From Hydra vulgaris (taxonomy: Eukaryota > Cnidaria > Hydrozoa > Anthoathecata > Hydridae): a DNA stretch of 64,000 nt. The notes under the pieces were generated by a model that saw only the letters and a program-made list of their open reading frames with translations, had not been told where the DNA came from and ran no database searches. The translations under genes and the position numbers were made by a program. Where the stretch lies: the NCBI RefSeq assembly GCF_038396675.1, contig NC_088932.1, positions 31,036,501 to 31,100,500 of the forward strand. Direction: 5' to 3'. Each line of letters starts with the position of its first letter. Within the stretch, counting starts at the first letter, position 1. This document shows positions 48,590-57,135 of the stretch, in pieces.

Positions 48590-48870
48590 TTGATTTGTTA
48601 ACAAAAAATACGCTTTTTATGTATAAAATTTAATCTCTACAGATTAACGCGAAATAAAAGACAAAGTGATGCAACTTTATGCAATGAAAAGAAAATGCTG
48701 TGTCATGCAAGTTAAATTTAGAAAATTTTAATACCGCTTTTATAAACAAGATTAAAGATATTAAAATACAGAGTAAACAACTTTTTAAAAACTCTGCGAA
48801 GAAAAAAAACTCTATGATAAGTGTTAAAACAACATGTTAAATAAATTTAAAACTTTATGAACCAACACGT

Positions 48871-48949
48871 CGACCTAGCATAGTGCATTCGTTCGCCGCA
48901 CTATGTTTCAAACGCCATGTCATTAGACCGTTGTGGGTTCGACTCTCGT
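48871..48949 (+). ncRNA. tRNA-like pol III promoter region (A and B boxes)
   Basis: CCTAGCATAGTGCATTCG is an imperfect A box and GTGGGTTCGACTC contains a perfect B box (GGTTCGANTCC) about 55 bases later. The fold between is not a clean tRNA (long central arm). Either a SINE head or a viral pol III transcript; no T-run terminator follows immediately. Confidence 0.4.
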
Positions 48950-48959
48950 TATATGTAAA

Positions 48960-49054
48960 GTTATATGTAAACACGGTGGGTAGAAATACTCGTCGAGTAA
49001 TGTCTAAAAAGTTATATGTAAACACGGTGGGTAGAAATACTCGTCGAGTAATGT
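48960..49054. repeat. 51-bp tandem repeat, two copies
   Basis: GTTATATGTAAACACGGTGG at 48960 and again at 49011, each followed by GTAGAAATACTCGTCGAGTA; CTCGTCGAG is itself palindromic. Follows directly on the tRNA-like sequence. Confidence 0.9.
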
Positions 49055-49381
49055 GTGAGTGTGTGAGAACAAGTGAGCGCACGAGTGTGTGAGTAAGCAG
49101 GCTAAGGACTAAGGCAGGACTAAGTAATTTAAGTAAGGAATAAGTAAGGTTAAGTAAGTAAGAAAAAATACGGCCATATAAAAAATAAACAGTATAAGAA
49201 AAACACAAGTGAGTAGGCCTACTAAGATAAAATAAAGACAGAATAAGTAAGGTAGTGTCAGGGTGACACCATGTTTTTTATCTTGTAAAAAAAGATATAA
49301 AAAAATACAAGTCAATAAAAAAATACAAGTCAAAAAATTTAAAGTCAAAAGTTAAAGTCAAAGAGTTGAAGTCAAAAAAAA

Positions 49382-49804
49382 ATGGCTGCAGATAATATTG
49401 GTTTTTCGCGTATGATTGTAAGGCGGAATTTGTTTTCAACACCTTCATATAAAAGCAATTTAAGACCCAAATATACATCTAAATTACCCAAATATACGGT
49501 AGATGGAAAATGGCCTTTTCATAGGGATGCTTTTTTTGAATTTTTCGATAGGACCTCTTTTGATGAAAACGAGTTAACCAATCCCAATAATACAGAACTA
49601 AGAGCTTTAAGACGTAGAAGAGCTAAGAAAAACTTGAAAAAAATAAAGCGTCAAATTTGTAGAAAAGCACTGATGTGTTATCAAAAAACGAAAAGCAAGT
49701 ATATAAATAATAAACAAAATCGCGAAATGGATCGAGTAGGAAAACCGATATATCGTTTTGTTTTAAAAAAAGTGGATCGCGATAAACACAGAAATATTTA
49801 TTAA
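49382..49804 (+). CDS. Basic core-like protein, paralogue of 47741 gene
   Basis: Intact 140-codon frame opening MAADNIGFSRMIVRRNLFST, with an acidic patch mid-protein (FDENELTNP) and then a run of Arg/Lys (RALRRRRAKKNLKKIKRQIC). The C-terminal block KYINNKQNREMDRVGKPIYR matches the block RYKDNKTNRKLGRVGKRIKR of the gene at 47741. Together with the next two basic ORFs it forms a plus-strand core-protein-like cluster. Likely nucleic-acid binding; the virion role is an inference. Confidence 0.6.
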   Translation: MAADNIGFSRMIVRRNLFSTPSYKSNLRPKYTSKLPKYTVDGKWPFHRDAFFEFFDRTSFDENELTNPNNTELRALRRRRAKKNLKKIKRQICRKALMCYQKTKSKYINNKQNREMDRVGKPIYRFVLKKVDRDKHRNIY

Positions 49805-49808
49805 AAAA

Positions 49809-50012
49809 ATGAGACATAGAAGACATAGAGGTCATAGAAATGCTAAAAGATATATTTTTGTTCATCGATAATCGAGAGCTGATCCTAGACCTTATCATTC
49901 TTTAATCGGTAAAGGACAAAAACGTATACTTAGAAAACGTGGTAAAGGTATCCTTGGTAACCTATTAGGAAATATACCCGTACTTGGTGGTGTATTTAAA
50001 ACTATATTTTAA
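49809..50012 (+). pseudogene. pX/mu-like basic peptide with hydrophobic C-terminus
   Basis: ATG at 49809, four bases after the previous stop. 67 codons with one in-frame TAA at codon 21. The N-terminal part is His/Arg-rich (MRHRRHRGHRNAKRYIFVHR). The C-terminal part is RKRGKGILGNLLGNIPVLGG, a Gly/Leu/Ile-rich amphipathic stretch. Basic N-terminus followed by a 'GGIL' hydrophobic segment is the layout of adenovirus pX (mu precursor) and of pX-like peptides in adintoviruses and Polintons (established for those groups). Short length limits certainty. Confidence 0.5.
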
Positions 50013-50070
50013 TCGGATTAAAAAACATGTATAGAAAGCTCAACTCTGTAATAAACGTTTATTTACAAAA

Positions 50071-50388
50071 ATGAATTCAAAAGTGTGCAAACATGTAAAA
50101 AGAAAGACTATGGTTGATAAAGATATAGAAAAACAGAACGATAAGCTCAAAAATTTACGAACAGATACGAGTGCGTTTGGCGATTATATACTTACTTATG
50201 AGTACGAAAACGGTATCGTCGAAATCATCAGCGGTGATAAAGAAAGCGGACACTTGAAAACATCAACTTTTTTTTTTTTTGGGGGGGGGTTTATATTAGA
50301 TTTTGACATTATAAATAAATTGTATTGTTTATCACATATAAACGACGGTGTGTTTTATGTCGGTAATAAAATACCAAAAATATATTGA
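50071..50388 (+). CDS. Hypothetical protein with T13G9 tract
   Basis: 105 codons opening MNSKVCKHVKRKTMVDKDIE, basic at the N-terminus, then ILTYEYENGIVEIISGDKES. A run of 13 T and 9 G (50268-50289) encodes Phe and Gly repeats in the middle; a length change there would shift the frame. The rest (INKLYCLSHINDGVFYVGNK) is protein-like. It may be distantly related to the IKVTRS genes downstream. Function unknown. Confidence 0.45.
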   Translation: MNSKVCKHVKRKTMVDKDIEKQNDKLKNLRTDTSAFGDYILTYEYENGIVEIISGDKESGHLKTSTFFFFGGGFILDFDIINKLYCLSHINDGVFYVGNKIPKIY

Positions 50389-50509
50389 TAAAAAAAATAT
50401 TTAATAGTGCTTTTTCTGTTTTTTTAAAAAAAGTACTATAAATTTGGTTTTTTTTAAACAAAAAAAATTCATTTGAAGAAAAAAAATTCATTCGAAATAA
50501 ACAAAAAAA

Positions 50510-50806
50510 ATGGAGTTTAAAACTTGTTTAAACGAATTTTATAATTCTGTTATGAATGTGGAAGCTTCCAAGTTTGAAGCTAATGATAGTTTAAAACAAG
50601 TCCAAGGCAATTTTAAATTAGTATTTCGTTTGGACAGACTAGCTGAAATTAAAGTCACTCGTTCTAATGAAAACGCTAATATTGATTTTATTTATAATAA
50701 AATCAACCACGAATTTGAAATGGTATAAGAAGATTTTGTTGATGTTATTAAAGAGTCATTTAACATTTGGCTACTCGAAGAAGCAGACATAAAAAATGAG
50801 TTTTGA
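50510..50806 (+). pseudogene. IKVTRS-family paralogue 1
   Basis: ATG at 50510 opens MEFKTCLNEFYNSVMNVEAS, then LDRLAEIKVTRSNENANIDF. In-frame TAA at 50726, after which the same frame continues (EDFVDVIKESFNIWLLEEAD) to TGA at 50806. A strand-rich small protein by appearance. The block IKVTRSN.N..I.FIY recurs in the next fragment, so this is one of a tandem pair. No known domain. Confidence 0.5.
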
Positions 50807-50937
50807 AGTTTATGCAGAGATTTGTTATCCGTTTCCACAACTGATCCGTTTCCACATCTGATTTTTAAATTTTTTTATTTAAAGCAAATAGTAAAAAAAG
50901 GGAGATTTTTCCTTGTCACATTGTTTAAAACAGGGAT

Positions 50938-51095
50938 AAATTATTAAAGTAACTCGTTCCAATGATAATCTCACTATTGTGTTTATATATGAAGATGGAA
51001 ACGAACATTCTTTTGAAATTCCTTTGAAGATTTTTTATCGTATGTTATCAATTCTCAAGAATGGTTTATCGAAAAATGCAAAAGACACATTATAG
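50938..51095 (+). pseudogene. IKVTRS-family paralogue 2, fragment
   Basis: A frame without a start reads IIKVTRSNDNLTIVFIYEDG then NEHSFEIPLKIFYRMLS, parallel to paralogue 1. The N-terminal half is lost upstream; the region just before (50825-50865) holds a short duplication of ATCCGTTTCCACA. Its 3' end overlaps the start of the next gene in another frame. Confidence 0.5.
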
Positions 51096-51306
51096 ATCAA
51101 AGATACGTCGAAAGAGAAATAGGATACGCAGATTGGTAAGAGGAAGAGGATTAGCTGATTTTATAACCCCAAAAAATGTAACCAACGCATTGCAAGTGGG
51201 TTCGCTGTTATACGGTATAAAAAAAGCGTGGAAAGGCAAAAAAACAAAAACTCCTCCTGTTCCTGTTGTTATAAAAACTCGCCAACCCTTATATGCCTCC
51301 GGATAA
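51061..51306 (+). CDS. Arg-rich small core/pX-like protein (81 aa)
   Basis: Intact frame opening MVYRKMQKTHYRSKIRRKRN, with Arg/Lys clusters (RIRRLVRGRGLADFI) followed by a hydrophobic Gly/Leu segment (ALQVGSLLYGIKKAW) and a Pro/Val tail. The same basic-then-amphipathic plan as the 49809 peptide, again resembling pX-like and minor core proteins of adenovirus/Polinton-type genomes. It starts inside the end of the preceding fragment in a different frame. Confidence 0.55.
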   Translation: MVYRKMQKTHYRSKIRRKRNRIRRLVRGRGLADFITPKNVTNALQVGSLLYGIKKAWKGKKTKTPPVPVVIKTRQPLYASG

Positions 51307-51437
51307 AGTGTTTGAAGTATATTAAAAAAAACAGTTGTAAAAAAAATATTGTATTCATTCATATAAAGAATAAATATGTACAAATAAAAAATTGTTTGTT
51401 TTTTCTTCATCTTTTTTCTTTTTGTATCGTTTGATGG

Positions 51438-51679
51438 TCAATATTTTTTTCCTTTACAAGTTAAACACTGCGTCTTGTGAAGATGTATTTTGGCCGCTCT
51501 TTTAGTAACGGTGTTAAATATCCACACTTCTTTATTTAATACGTGAATGGTACAATTTTTTAATAAAGCATCATTTTTTTATCTTTTAATACGAGGAAAT
51601 AGAGTTCGCCATAACCATTGCACGTAGCGCACTTTTCTTCGACAATTTCTTCTAGTAGTGTGTGAGCTGTTCTCTTCAT
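51438..51679 (-). pseudogene. Small zinc-ribbon-like protein
   Basis: ATG at 51679 opens MKRTAHTLLEEIVEEKCATC. Two CxxC knuckles, CATCNG near the N-terminus and CLTCKG at the C-terminus, could bind one zinc. A one-base shift in an A7 run (near 51580) breaks the frame; the second part (IHVLNKEVWIFNTVTKRAAK) ends at TGA. About 80 residues. No family assigned. Confidence 0.5.
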
Positions 51680-51687
51680 GATTATGT

Positions 51688-52227
51688 TTATATTAAATTC
51701 AGAGCAATCTGCCTTTTTATTTCTTTTTTAGTCATGGCATCATCAATAGGTACATCTAAAAATTGATTGGCAATCTTTAAACGAGTGTAATTGTTTGCAT
51801 AAATCCTATCCATTTCATTTTGAATCATATAATAAATATTTTCCTCGTTCATCACAGATGGAATAGCTTGAATATCCAATAGTGATAATTTATCCCACAT
51901 AGCTTCATAATTTGTTCTTAAGAATCCTGCATCTTTTAAAGATCTTTTAATAGCATTTTGAGCTAATATTTGTTTTTCATAAATATCATAATGTAAAGGA
52001 ATTTGTTTTGTTTTCATAGACAAAAGATCACGTTCCAGATTTTCCTGTTTTTTCATATATAAATGCAACTGCATGTCTTTTTCAAACAGTTGTTTAGCAG
52101 TGTTATCAAGGTGTGGAAAGAGTTCTTTCTTAATAAATTGAAAAAATGAATAGAGATTTATCTGAACTAGTGAAGAGGCATGAAGCGTTGTTACTTCATA
52201 AAAATAATGGTTTAACAGTCTGCACAA
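51688..52227 (-). CDS. Hypothetical helical protein (up to 179 aa)
   Basis: A long open frame with helix-rich composition: DMQLHLYMKKQENLERDLLS, then LAQNAIKRSLKDAGFLRTNY and a C-terminus NQFLDVPIDDAMTKKEIKRQ. The frame stays open upstream to about 52285 without a motif-marked ATG, so the start is uncertain; a splice acceptor-like TTTATTAAG lies near 52130. Ends 9 bases before the next minus-strand gene. Not recognised. Confidence 0.45.
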   Translation of the reverse strand: MCRLLNHYFYEVTTLHASSLVQINLYSFFQFIKKELFPHLDNTAKQLFEKDMQLHLYMKKQENLERDLLSMKTKQIPLHYDIYEKQILAQNAIKRSLKDAGFLRTNYEAMWDKLSLLDIQAIPSVMNEENIYYMIQNEMDRIYANNYTRLKIANQFLDVPIDDAMTKKEIKRQIALNLI

Positions 52228-52379
52228 CGAAGGTAAACATATTTGATCTGTATATAATACATTTTCACTGCGAAAGACTAGAGCTACAAACTAAGCGGCA
52301 AATGCTCCACATAAACTACTATCATTCCATTGAAAAGGAAATTTATTGTATGAAAAAAATACGTTTTGATTGCCAGTGA
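52146..52379 (+). CDS. Uncertain 77-aa ORF opposite the 5' part of the previous gene
   Basis: ATG at 52146 after an A6 run opens MNRDLSELVKRHEALLLHKN and ends CMKKIRFDCQ. It overlaps the doubtful upstream extension of the minus-strand frame, so the two are alternatives. Composition (HCERLELQTKRQMLHINYYH) is as protein-like as its competitor. Kept with low confidence. Confidence 0.3.
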   Translation: MNRDLSELVKRHEALLLHKNNGLTVCTTKVNIFDLYIIHFHCERLELQTKRQMLHINYYHSIEKEIYCMKKIRFDCQ

Positions 52380-52386
52380 TTTCGCT

Positions 52387-53360
52387 CTATTTTGAAATAA
52401 ATTTGGTAAACCAATAAAATTCACGATTTTCTGCTGTCCATTCTGTAGGAAAATGATTTGATTGTCTTATATAAGAATTAATTTCAACTTCAATGTAGTT
52501 GATGTTAATAGTGTTGATTTGTATATTGCTATTGACTTCTTCTACTGCTTCAAATAAATATATATTAAACCTTAAATGTTTCGGATTTTTTTGCAATACA
52601 CTTTCTTCTCCTTAACTGTCAAAACAAAAAAATGACCCTTGTCTATTTTCATCAACACTCTCCAATGTTGACCTGCTTCTTTTGTGGTTTCATTGTTGTA
52701 AATGATAAAGGAGCCATTTTTTTTCATTTGATGAGTAATATGAATATGAGTTTTTGTTTCACTTAGCTGGTCAAAGGCATATATTCCTATAAAAGTTTTT
52801 TTTATCGCTAGTTCCTTCCTTTATAATTCCTTCAATGTTTCTTTTAACAAATTTTTTTTTAAAGCACCATCTAGTTTTTCTATCAAAGAAGAGACGGTAG
52901 GTATTACTTTTGTAGTAAACGTATCCACAAAACCGTCAGTTTGATCACCATCTGTTAGATCCATAGTAGGTTTGATATCTCTGTCTAGTAGCAAAACAGT
53001 GAGCTTGGCTTTATAAAGTTTAGCTACATAGTTATCGCCGTGTTGCTCTTTCAAATCATCAAAATGGTTGAGATGAATAGGGCAAAGTTGAGGATTTTCG
53101 AGTAAATTATTAAATTGACTGTTTTTAAAACATTTTGCAATACTGTAAGAATTTAATGTTATTCTCTTAGAATCGAGTACATTTTGTAAAAAATTAAATG
53201 AATTTTTATCTGTAAAATGTTCGTCTTCTACGTGATCAGATGATGGTGAAGAATTTCCAGACTTGTGTTCATAATGTTTGTATCTTTTAGATACTTCATC
53301 AAGCGCGCACACTGCGCAATTGTTGTAAATTTTTTTAATGATGCTATCAACGCGATTTAT
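52387..53360 (-). pseudogene. Hypothetical viral gene with lost start, one stop and one frameshift
   Basis: The leader AATTAAAAAATAAAT at 53360 matches the shared motif with ATA in place of ATG; the frame is open from there. It runs through CAVC and DEVSKRYKHYEHKSGNSSPS, a long body and LKKNLLKETLKEL, meets TAA at 52821, and continues in the same frame (GIYAFDQLSETKTHIHITHQ ... GQHWRVLMKIDKGHFF). A shift near 52600 leads to the last part (52596-52387, NPKHLRFNIYLFEAVEEVNS). About 320 residues in all. The GQHW tetrad recalls cysteine proteases, but no downstream catalytic Cys context is visible. Function unknown. Confidence 0.5.
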
Positions 53361-53469
53361 TTTTTAATTAAAAAAATGTAAAAATATTGTTTAAAAATTT
53401 GATTTTTTATACTTTTTTATTTTTTTATTAAAAGCTTCTTTTTTTAATAAAAAAGCATTTTTTTTCTAG

Positions 53470-54195
53470 ATGTGGTTACTTGATGTAGAATATATAACGA
53501 ATAAAGAAAATCATGCGTGGGGTTGTCATTGTATTAGAGAAGTTTGTTTAAGATCGATCAACGATAAAAAGTATTTTCATGTACAAGTCATACCTTGTAC
53601 AAAGTTGGAAGAATTAGATGAAAAATATAAAAAAGTTTTTAAATATTGTTACGATAATATACATGGATTAAGCTTTTATCCCTCGTTTAAATATACTGGT
53701 GAAATTATTTTTTGTGCTTCCGTAAACGACTATTTAAAAGAACAATTAAATAAATATAAATGGAATCTTGTATTTTACAAAGGTGGAGAAATCGAAAGAA
53801 ATGTTTTAAAATCAATAAAGACAGAAAGCAACATTTGCAGTTTTGATTTAAATCGTTTATTGTTCCCTAAAGTAAGCAAGCTGCCTATCTATGTCATCAG
53901 TGAACAGTTGTGTATGGAACATTTCAGACATTCTTTTACAAAAACACATAATTTAGAGCATTGTCCTCGCTACGAAACATATATGTTTTCTTTATATTTA
54001 GAAGACTATGTTAACGAATTCGTGTATACAGAAACAAGTGTTGAAGAGTATGCAGGACTTATTAAACTGATAGAAGATAATATACAATGTATGAGACTTT
54101 TGAAAAAAGACACTTGTGAATGTTTTGAAAATATATTTAAAATAAATAATCTTGTATATCAACTTTTTGATATGGAAAAAAAAATACAAAAATAA
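53470..54195 (+). CDS. Hypothetical 241-aa protein, possible DEDD exonuclease-like fold
   Basis: The largest intact gene of the viral region. ATG directly follows TTTTTTTTCTAG. It opens MWLLDVEYITN; a D-x-E at residues 5-7 on a hydrophobic strand is how DEDD 3'-5' exonucleases begin. Later WNLVFYKGGEIERNVLKSI (about residues 98-116) and LEHCPRYETYMF (about 160-171) could be the following strand/helix and the His-containing block, but the other Asp residues are not clearly placed. Could act in viral DNA metabolism or be unrelated. Flanked by convergent minus-strand genes. Confidence 0.5.
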   Translation: MWLLDVEYITNKENHAWGCHCIREVCLRSINDKKYFHVQVIPCTKLEELDEKYKKVFKYCYDNIHGLSFYPSFKYTGEIIFCASVNDYLKEQLNKYKWNLVFYKGGEIERNVLKSIKTESNICSFDLNRLLFPKVSKLPIYVISEQLCMEHFRHSFTKTHNLEHCPRYETYMFSLYLEDYVNEFVYTETSVEEYAGLIKLIEDNIQCMRLLKKDTCECFENIFKINNLVYQLFDMEKKIQK

Positions 54196-54210
54196 AAAAT
54201 TTTTTCCTGT

Positions 54211-55159
54211 TTATAATCCTTCTTTCGCGGTGAGATAATATTTGGTGTAATAAATATTTGTATGAATAGGTTGTTTCGATACTATTTTGTCGTTCTCGTA
54301 ATTATAAACTTCGTCTTCTTTTCTGTATAAAATCTTTAAAATGTTAAAATTTCTTTTAAAGAAAAAAAAACCATTGAGCCGTAGGAAACATTTCTATCAA
54401 ACTTTTATCGTGAAAATTGCAGCGATCAAAAGCTTTATAAATGTAAACTTTATCATCTTCTTTACGAACTTTTTCGAATATAAAATATTTATAAATAGGA
54501 GCAGGTGTATATAGGGTGTAATAGCCATTATGAAAAACTTTATCCTCGAATGAAAAGCAAGGCCGTTGCTCCATGCAAGCTGGATAAACGTGATTTAATA
54601 TTTTACAATTTTTCTTCAAGTTATCATAGTCCCATTTGTTAGATAGATAAGGAAACAAAAAATAATACTTTAAAGTTGGTTTAAGTTTGCTTTTCCACGA
54701 AGTGCATTTCTTTTCCATGTTTTTTGATTTGTAGTAAAGTTTATATAATTTAATAAAGTCTTCTAGTTGTCTTTTTAATTCTTCGTGCTGTTTTTCTACT
54801 GTTGTTTTGGTTACATTTAAAAATTCATCATTTATCATGCGACATACTTCTAGCATGCTCGTTCTCCATGATGGTAATTGTTCTTCAAAAGTCATATCAC
54901 TACGAGAAGCTTTTTCAAACAAATGAAGACAGTTTTCATAGTCTTTAGCTATAAAGATATAATACAAATCCTTGTATTTTTCTTCTTCCAAGTTCAACTC
55001 TAAGTTAAAATTTTTTAAATAAGCAAATATAATGTCTTACCATTCTTCATACGAGTTATTTAAATGGTGAAATTCAAACAACATAGGATGTAATTCATTA
55101 TCTGAATAAAAAAGTTGAACAGCTTTGATGAGACTTTCGTCGAGTTGTTTGCTAGTCAT
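54211..55159 (-). pseudogene. Hypothetical ~315-aa viral gene, one stop and one frameshift
   Basis: ATG at 55159 opens MTSKQLDESLIKAVQLFYSD. In-frame TAA at codon 41 (55039). The frame then continues through NLEEEKYKDLYYIFIAKDYE, a helical middle and a C-terminal strand-rich part (NGYYTLYTPAPIYKYFIFEK). A T8 run near 54364 shifts the frame; the last ~45 codons (54355-54211) echo the preceding KEDDKVYIY segment, suggesting an internal repeat. No family recognised. Confidence 0.5.
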
Positions 55160-55286
55160 TTTCTCTTTCAAAAATGAACTAGCATTTAGTTTTTACCCTT
55201 TATATAGGAATTTAGAGATAAGAAAAAACAAGTTTTTTATTAATAAAAGAGGTTTTTGTAATTCAATTAAAAAATTACAAAAAAAA

Positions 55287-56849
55287 TTATTCTTCGTCTT
55301 TTTCTGGTATTTCTGGTTCGACTTTAGCTTTTTTAGTTTTCAGCAAGCTCAGCACAAGCTCTCTTCAAATTTTGATTCAAATTACTAGGAACACCATTTT
55401 TAATTAACGTGTTGTGGAAAGTCGGTTCTACAGCTAACAATCTTTCATACTCTGTAACATGAATTTCGTCTTCTTCTTTTGCCACACGTATACCAAAACC
55501 GCTAAAATCGACCGTTTTTAATATGTGAGTTTTAGAGTAAGCCACTGTCATATAGGCTTTGTTTTGAGTTTCTTGCATACTCACCATCAAACTATCCAAT
55601 ATTTTTTGGTCATTTTGTTATGATTAAATTTAAAAACCACATTATTAGTGAGTTCGCCTTTGTTCATTTAAGGTGGTACTACCCTACAATTTTAATTTTC
55701 CAAAATAAGATCTTTTTCTTAAAATGATAAACAATTTTCGATAGTAGTTAAAAAACTTAATATAAAAAACACCATTTTTTTACTTAATTGTCACAAAAAA
55801 ATGCTAAGTCAGCAAAAAAAAGCAAAAAACACGTAGTCACAAGAACATAAATAACTTGAGTAATATTTGAGATAAAAGCTTTAAATTTTACAAACATGTA
55901 GCTAACTGGTTGGTGGAGGGCCCTTAGTAGAATTTTTTAAAAATACAGAGCCAAAGTAAAATGGCAGATAATAACCTGTAAAAATCATAAAAAATAGTGC
56001 GTGGGGTATGTAAAATTTTAAAATCTGGCCAAAATAAAAACAATTTTTTGATTATTTTACTACCAGCCCTTTCTACAATATCAATGAACAAACTGTAAAA
56101 ACTTCAAAGAAAAAGAGTAAATAGTTTCTGAAATATCAATGTTCTGGTTTAAAAATATTTGAAAAAAATTATTCTGAGAAAAACAGCTTTAAAATAAAAA
56201 ATATCATATACTAAAAAAATCTCTAATTACTAAAACATCCATACTGACCAGAAAAATATGATTAATCACCTTTTACATTTTGTTCTGTAACAAAATAATC
56301 TTTTTACAAAACCAATTAAAAAATTGTGATAATAGGGCAAACACATAAACAGTCATGGTTTCTAAGGCCGTTGCTAGGGGTTCAAAAATAACCTCGTTGC
56401 CTTTGAATACAAATTTCAGGACTTTCTGTTATTTATTTAAAGGAAATTAAAGTGATTCTTGTGATTTATGATGTTCAAGCTGTTAGAATTTAAAGAAAAT
56501 TTTTTTTTCTTTTTTGCTGATTTTAACAGGGTAGTACCACCTTAAAATTTGTTGTCATCTTTAGTTAATTTCAGTTCGGTTATAAACAAACAATTCGTTT
56601 TGTTGAGATCGCACATATCTCTATATCTCCATGGTAACAAGATTTCACAGCCCTCATTTTTTGGTTTGTAAATCAATTCTTTTTTATTATAGTTAAATTG
56701 TGCCAATGGTTTGAGAGGAACAGTGCAATATTGTTTATGTTTAATATTTTTTCTTCTTTAAATTCAATAAGCCACAAAGTAGCAGCTGCTAAATCTGCAA
56801 ATTTAACATAGGTGTTATCGTTGCAGTAAACAGTTTCAAATTCTGCCAT
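55287..56849 (-). pseudogene. Hypothetical viral gene split by a MITE
   Basis: The 5' part starts at 56849 (MAEFETVYCNDNTYVKFADL), shifts frame near 56745 and continues with YKPKNEGCEILLPWRYRDMC and KLTKDDNK. An 870 bp inverted-repeat element follows. On its other side the gene resumes (NKGELTNNVVFKFNHNK) and, after a shift near 55605, gives SMQETQNKAYMTVAYSKTHI and YERLLAVEPTFHNTLIKNGV. A final shift near 55335 leads to a Lys/Glu tail (TKKAKVEPEIPEKDEE). Removing the insertion leaves about 230 codons. The continuity across the insertion is an inference. Function unknown; no nucleic-acid-binding motif certain. Confidence 0.5.
55672..56541. mobile_element. 870-bp MITE with GGTGGTACTACCC ends and TTAA flanks
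   Basis: Left end GGTGGTACTACCCT and right end AGGGTAGTACCACC are inverted repeats, each flanked by TTAA (55668-55671, 56542-56545). TTAA duplications are the hallmark of piggyBac-type insertion, but the terminal sequence is not the common CCC start, and TA with a longer TIR is also possible. No ORF inside. Inserted into a viral gene. Confidence 0.75.
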
Positions 56850-57135
56850 TTTTTGTTTCGTTGTGTTGTGAATGAATTTTTAAATGAAAATGAGCTCCTT
56901 TTATACTGTTTGACTTGAAAAGAGAGATTAAAAAAAACAAGTATTAAACAAGTTTTTTTAAAAAAATGTTAATTCCCGATCTAGAGTCTAAAGTTCAATG
57001 TGGTGTGATGTAATTTAAACTTTGTACTTTGATACTTTTAAATCTATTTTAATGATAGAGATAATGTTGCTATGACTATAATATATAAAAACTTGTTCAA
57101 ATCATCTTCTGGTCAAGACAGTGAATTAGATAAAA
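56850..57135. other. Divergent intergenic region
   Basis: Lies between a minus-strand gene starting at 56849 and a plus-strand gene starting at 57136. No motif copy stands out. A 14-codon frame at 56965 (MLIPDLESKVQCGVM) is probably meaningless. Confidence 0.4.

Larger units (their letters stand above)
48590..49381. other. Non-coding interval between opposing gene blocks
   Basis: Almost 800 bases without a gene, GC-richer than the surroundings in the middle. Contains a tRNA-like stretch, a 51-bp tandem repeat and a long run of AAGTAAGG-like words (49110-49260). Could be a regulatory or origin region, or a SINE insertion. Confidence 0.45.

Noticed and set aside
48239..48604. Start at the upstream non-ATG codon and stop at 48239 without splicing
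   Set aside because: The unspliced end runs into the intron (VSYYFIYFF); the spliced form restores phase and a better C-terminus.
49623..49898. 91-aa minus-strand frame rich in Ser/Phe
   Set aside because: Antisense of the Arg/Lys-rich core-like gene at 49382-49804.
52615..52820. Adenain-like cysteine protease (GIYAFDQL ... GQHW)
   Set aside because: The spacing to HW is suggestive, but no acidic partner, Gln or Cys-Gly block follows in any frame, and the downstream part looks like an unrelated strand-rich domain.
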